This document shows positions 7,709 through 9,414 of a DNA stretch of 9,414 nucleotides, one piece after another. Positions within the stretch are counted from its first letter, which is position 1. Every line of letters begins with the position of its first letter. The stretch lies in contig CAMCQL010000059.1 in assembly GCA_945877005.1 (NCBI GenBank), positions 1 to 9,414 on the forward strand, written 5' to 3'. The position numbers were made by a program, and so were the translations under genes. This DNA comes from Chryseobacterium gleum (GTDB taxonomy: Bacteria > Bacteroidota > Bacteroidia > Flavobacteriales_D > Crocinitomicaceae). The notes under the pieces were generated by a model. It was not told where the DNA came from, did not search any database, and was given only the letters and a program-made list of their open reading frames with translations.

Positions 7709-9414
7709 ACTACTTGGTATTCCAAGACTGGAGAAGTGGATCTAACTATTCTGAGCAGTTGGACAGAATTTCCAAATGGTACTGGTGCTCATCCATTAAA
7801 CTTTACAGATACTTCAGATGTATTTATTATTCAATCACATCATTCGTTTGAGCTATCTAAAGAATGGTTATTTTCCAGTAAGTTAGAAGTAAATGGTGCC
7901 CTGACTCTAAATTTCAAAAACTTGATTTTGAATGGAGATTTAGTGATTAAGGGAGGGATATTTCGATTAAACAACACTTCAGCCACCAATGATACATTAA
8001 CATTAAAAATTGAAGGGAATCTAATCATTGATGGAGGTGAATTAGATCTTGGCACAAGTTTTTCTAAGGTATCGCAAATTGCATTAAAAGGAAATTTAAA
8101 AGTACTATCCGGAAGAATTTTAAATTCTTCTCAGAATACTTCAAACGCACTATTGTTTGCAGGTAATTTGGCACAGATATTTTCACAATCGAATTATATA
8201 CCTGATGATCAATTGATTAAATATGTTGTTAAAAAAGGGGCTTTTGTAAAGTTAGAATCGTCTATTTATGTTCGAAACCTGTTCCACATAGAAGAAGGGG
8301 GTACATTAGATATTCCTCATCCTTTTCATGTGAAAGGTATTGGTACAACCCAATTGTCAGCTGGAGGAACGATAGCTACTGGTCACGAAGAAGGGATTAC
8401 TACTGTTCCAAATAAAGGATGTATCCAAACTGATTTACAAGATTTAAGTGTAAAAGGTATCTATTCTTTCAATGGAAGTACACCACAGATTATTGGTAAT
8501 ATCAATTTTAATGCAACAGTTGGTAAACTAATTTTCAATAATTTGAAAGGAGTACAATTGTCAAGTAATGTTACTGTTACAGATACGTTAATTGTTCAAA
8601 AGGGATATCATGATTTAAATGGTTATACTTTACGATTGGGTCAGTCTCAAAGTTCCGTTTTAGAATGCTTAAGTGGAGGGCTTTACTGTCGTAAAAATAC
8701 AGGTACATTTCTTCGTTATATACCAACTTCAGCCAATGTTTCAGACCAGGGAAGTAGGTATGGTTTGTTTCCTTTTGCGAAATCTGAATCTCAGATGAGC
8801 TATTTAAGGTTGAATTCTTCGAATCCTCTTTCAAATGGTGGAGAGATTGAAATTCAACCACTATTTAATTCAGATAGTTGTAAGACTTGGAATGTTGCAG
8901 ATGGCAGTAAATCGATTCGGTTAATTCAGGCAGGCCAGACACTAAAAATTTCTAAAAGCACATGTTTAGGTGGTGGAAATGTTAGAATGAGTTTTGAAAG
9001 TGGAATTTTTGCTCGAAGTAGTGGTGCAGATAGTTCAGACATTTGTCTTGCTACATGGAAAGAATCAGGAACATTGATCTTAGGTTCACATTCAACGAAT
9101 CAAGGAACACTGGTTCAACCAAAAGCAATTCGAGAAGGCATCACCGATTTAACGGCTTTGAATGGGTTAAACCTCGGTGTCGGGAGTTATTTAACACGAA
9201 CTCCTTTAACGTATAAGTGTAATTTAGGGGGAGTTAGAACTATTGGTCCAACAGGCAATTACACTTCAATTACTTTAGCGCTAAGTGCGGTTACAAATGG
9301 AGGAATGTCGTCGAATTTAATTCTAGAATTACAATCGAATTATACATCTGTTTCAGAAAGTTTTCCAATCACAATTGATCCAGTGAGTTGTTCATTGGAT
9401 AAATTTAATTTGAC
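7652..9414 (+). CDS. Secreted beta-repeat surface protein, Bacteroidota type, 3'-partial
   Basis: The frame is open from ATG 7652 to the window end: 587 codons with no stop. The start is well fixed because an in-frame TAG lies at 7646-7648, two codons upstream. Residues 1-19 (MRCFAFAIFFSFYSFLGFA) form a signal peptide with likely cleavage after GFA. Residues 20-61 (TTWYSKTG, SSWTEFPNGTGAHP, DVFII) match a start common in large Bacteroidota exported proteins. Residues about 78-155 carry short beta-ladder repeats (LEVNGAL, GDLVIKGG, GNLIIDGGELDLG). Residues 292-331 show the NxxGVxLxxxVTVTxTLxxxxG pattern also common in such proteins. Residues 528-578 (VRTIGPTGNYTSI, LILELQSNYTS) look like the start of another recurrent module. 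An adhesin or similar exported protein with a C-terminal type IX sorting signal beyond the window is the likeliest reading; no catalytic motif is visible. It lies 25 bp after dnaE with no Shine-Dalgarno site. Confidence 0.85.
   Translation, partial: MRCFAFAIFFSFYSFLGFATTWYSKTGEVDLTILSSWTEFPNGTGAHPLNFTDTSDVFIIQSHHSFELSKEWLFSSKLEVNGALTLNFKNLILNGDLVIKGGIFRLNNTSATNDTLTLKIEGNLIIDGGELDLGTSFSKVSQIALKGNLKVLSGRILNSSQNTSNALLFAGNLAQIFSQSNYIPDDQLIKYVVKKGAFVKLESSIYVRNLFHIEEGGTLDIPHPFHVKGIGTTQLSAGGTIATGHEEGITTVPNKGCIQTDLQDLSVKGIYSFNGSTPQIIGNINFNATVGKLIFNNLKGVQLSSNVTVTDTLIVQKGYHDLNGYTLRLGQSQSSVLECLSGGLYCRKNTGTFLRYIPTSANVSDQGSRYGLFPFAKSESQMSYLRLNSSNPLSNGGEIEIQPLFNSDSCKTWNVADGSKSIRLIQAGQTLKISKSTCLGGGNVRMSFESGIFARSSGADSSDICLATWKESGTLILGSHSTNQGTLVQPKAIREGITDLTALNGLNLGVGSYLTRTPLTYKCNLGGVRTIGPTGNYTSITLALSAVTNGGMSSNLILELQSNYTSVSESFPITIDPVSCSLDKFNL

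Noticed and set aside
8577..8861. 94-residue minus-strand ORF, and a similar one at 7840-8055
   Set aside because: Both are opposite the long open frame that starts at 7652, which has a signal peptide and family motifs; the antisense products look random.

Overview
The window looks like a chromosomal piece of an AT-rich Bacteroidota genome, most probably a gliding or surface-adhesive member of the Flavobacteriia. Three things point there. The first gene has SprB-type repeats and ends in a gliding-motility-associated C-terminal (CHU_C-like) sorting domain of the type IX secretion system. The DNA polymerase III alpha subunit carries an exonuclease domain fused to its N-terminus, an arrangement I associate with Flavobacteriia. 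The genes also lack Shine-Dalgarno sites. This placement is an inference from protein features; no ribosomal RNA or other taxonomic marker is present.

Layout: three co-directional genes on the + strand fill almost the whole window. (1) Positions 2-3253 hold the 3' part of a very large secreted adhesin whose start lies upstream of the window. Its first half is an in-frame array of near-identical 204-bp (68-residue) repeats (2-1507). Diverged SprB-like modules, an Ig-like stretch and the C-terminal sorting domain follow. (2) After 17 bp comes dnaE (3271-7626), a complete 1451-residue replicative polymerase with the order DEDDh exonuclease, PHP, polymerase, clamp-binding motif, OB fold. (3) After 25 bp a third reading frame opens at 7652 and runs off the end of the window. 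It has a signal peptide and beta-rich repeats typical of large Bacteroidota surface proteins.

The two outer genes make exported cell-surface proteins, while dnaE makes the cytoplasmic replicase; I see no functional link between them. The gaps are too short for clear terminators or promoters, so transcriptional read-through or promoters inside the upstream genes are likely. I found no tRNA, rRNA, CRISPR array, insertion sequence or riboswitch, and no gene-free stretch longer than 25 bp.

I do not see a previously undescribed defence or metabolic system here. The points most worth a second look are the homogenised mosaic repeat array, the loss of most canonical metal ligands in the PHP domain of the exonuclease-fused DnaE, a T8 tract in the third gene's signal-peptide codons, and the placement of an essential replication gene between two surface-protein genes without obvious signals of its own.
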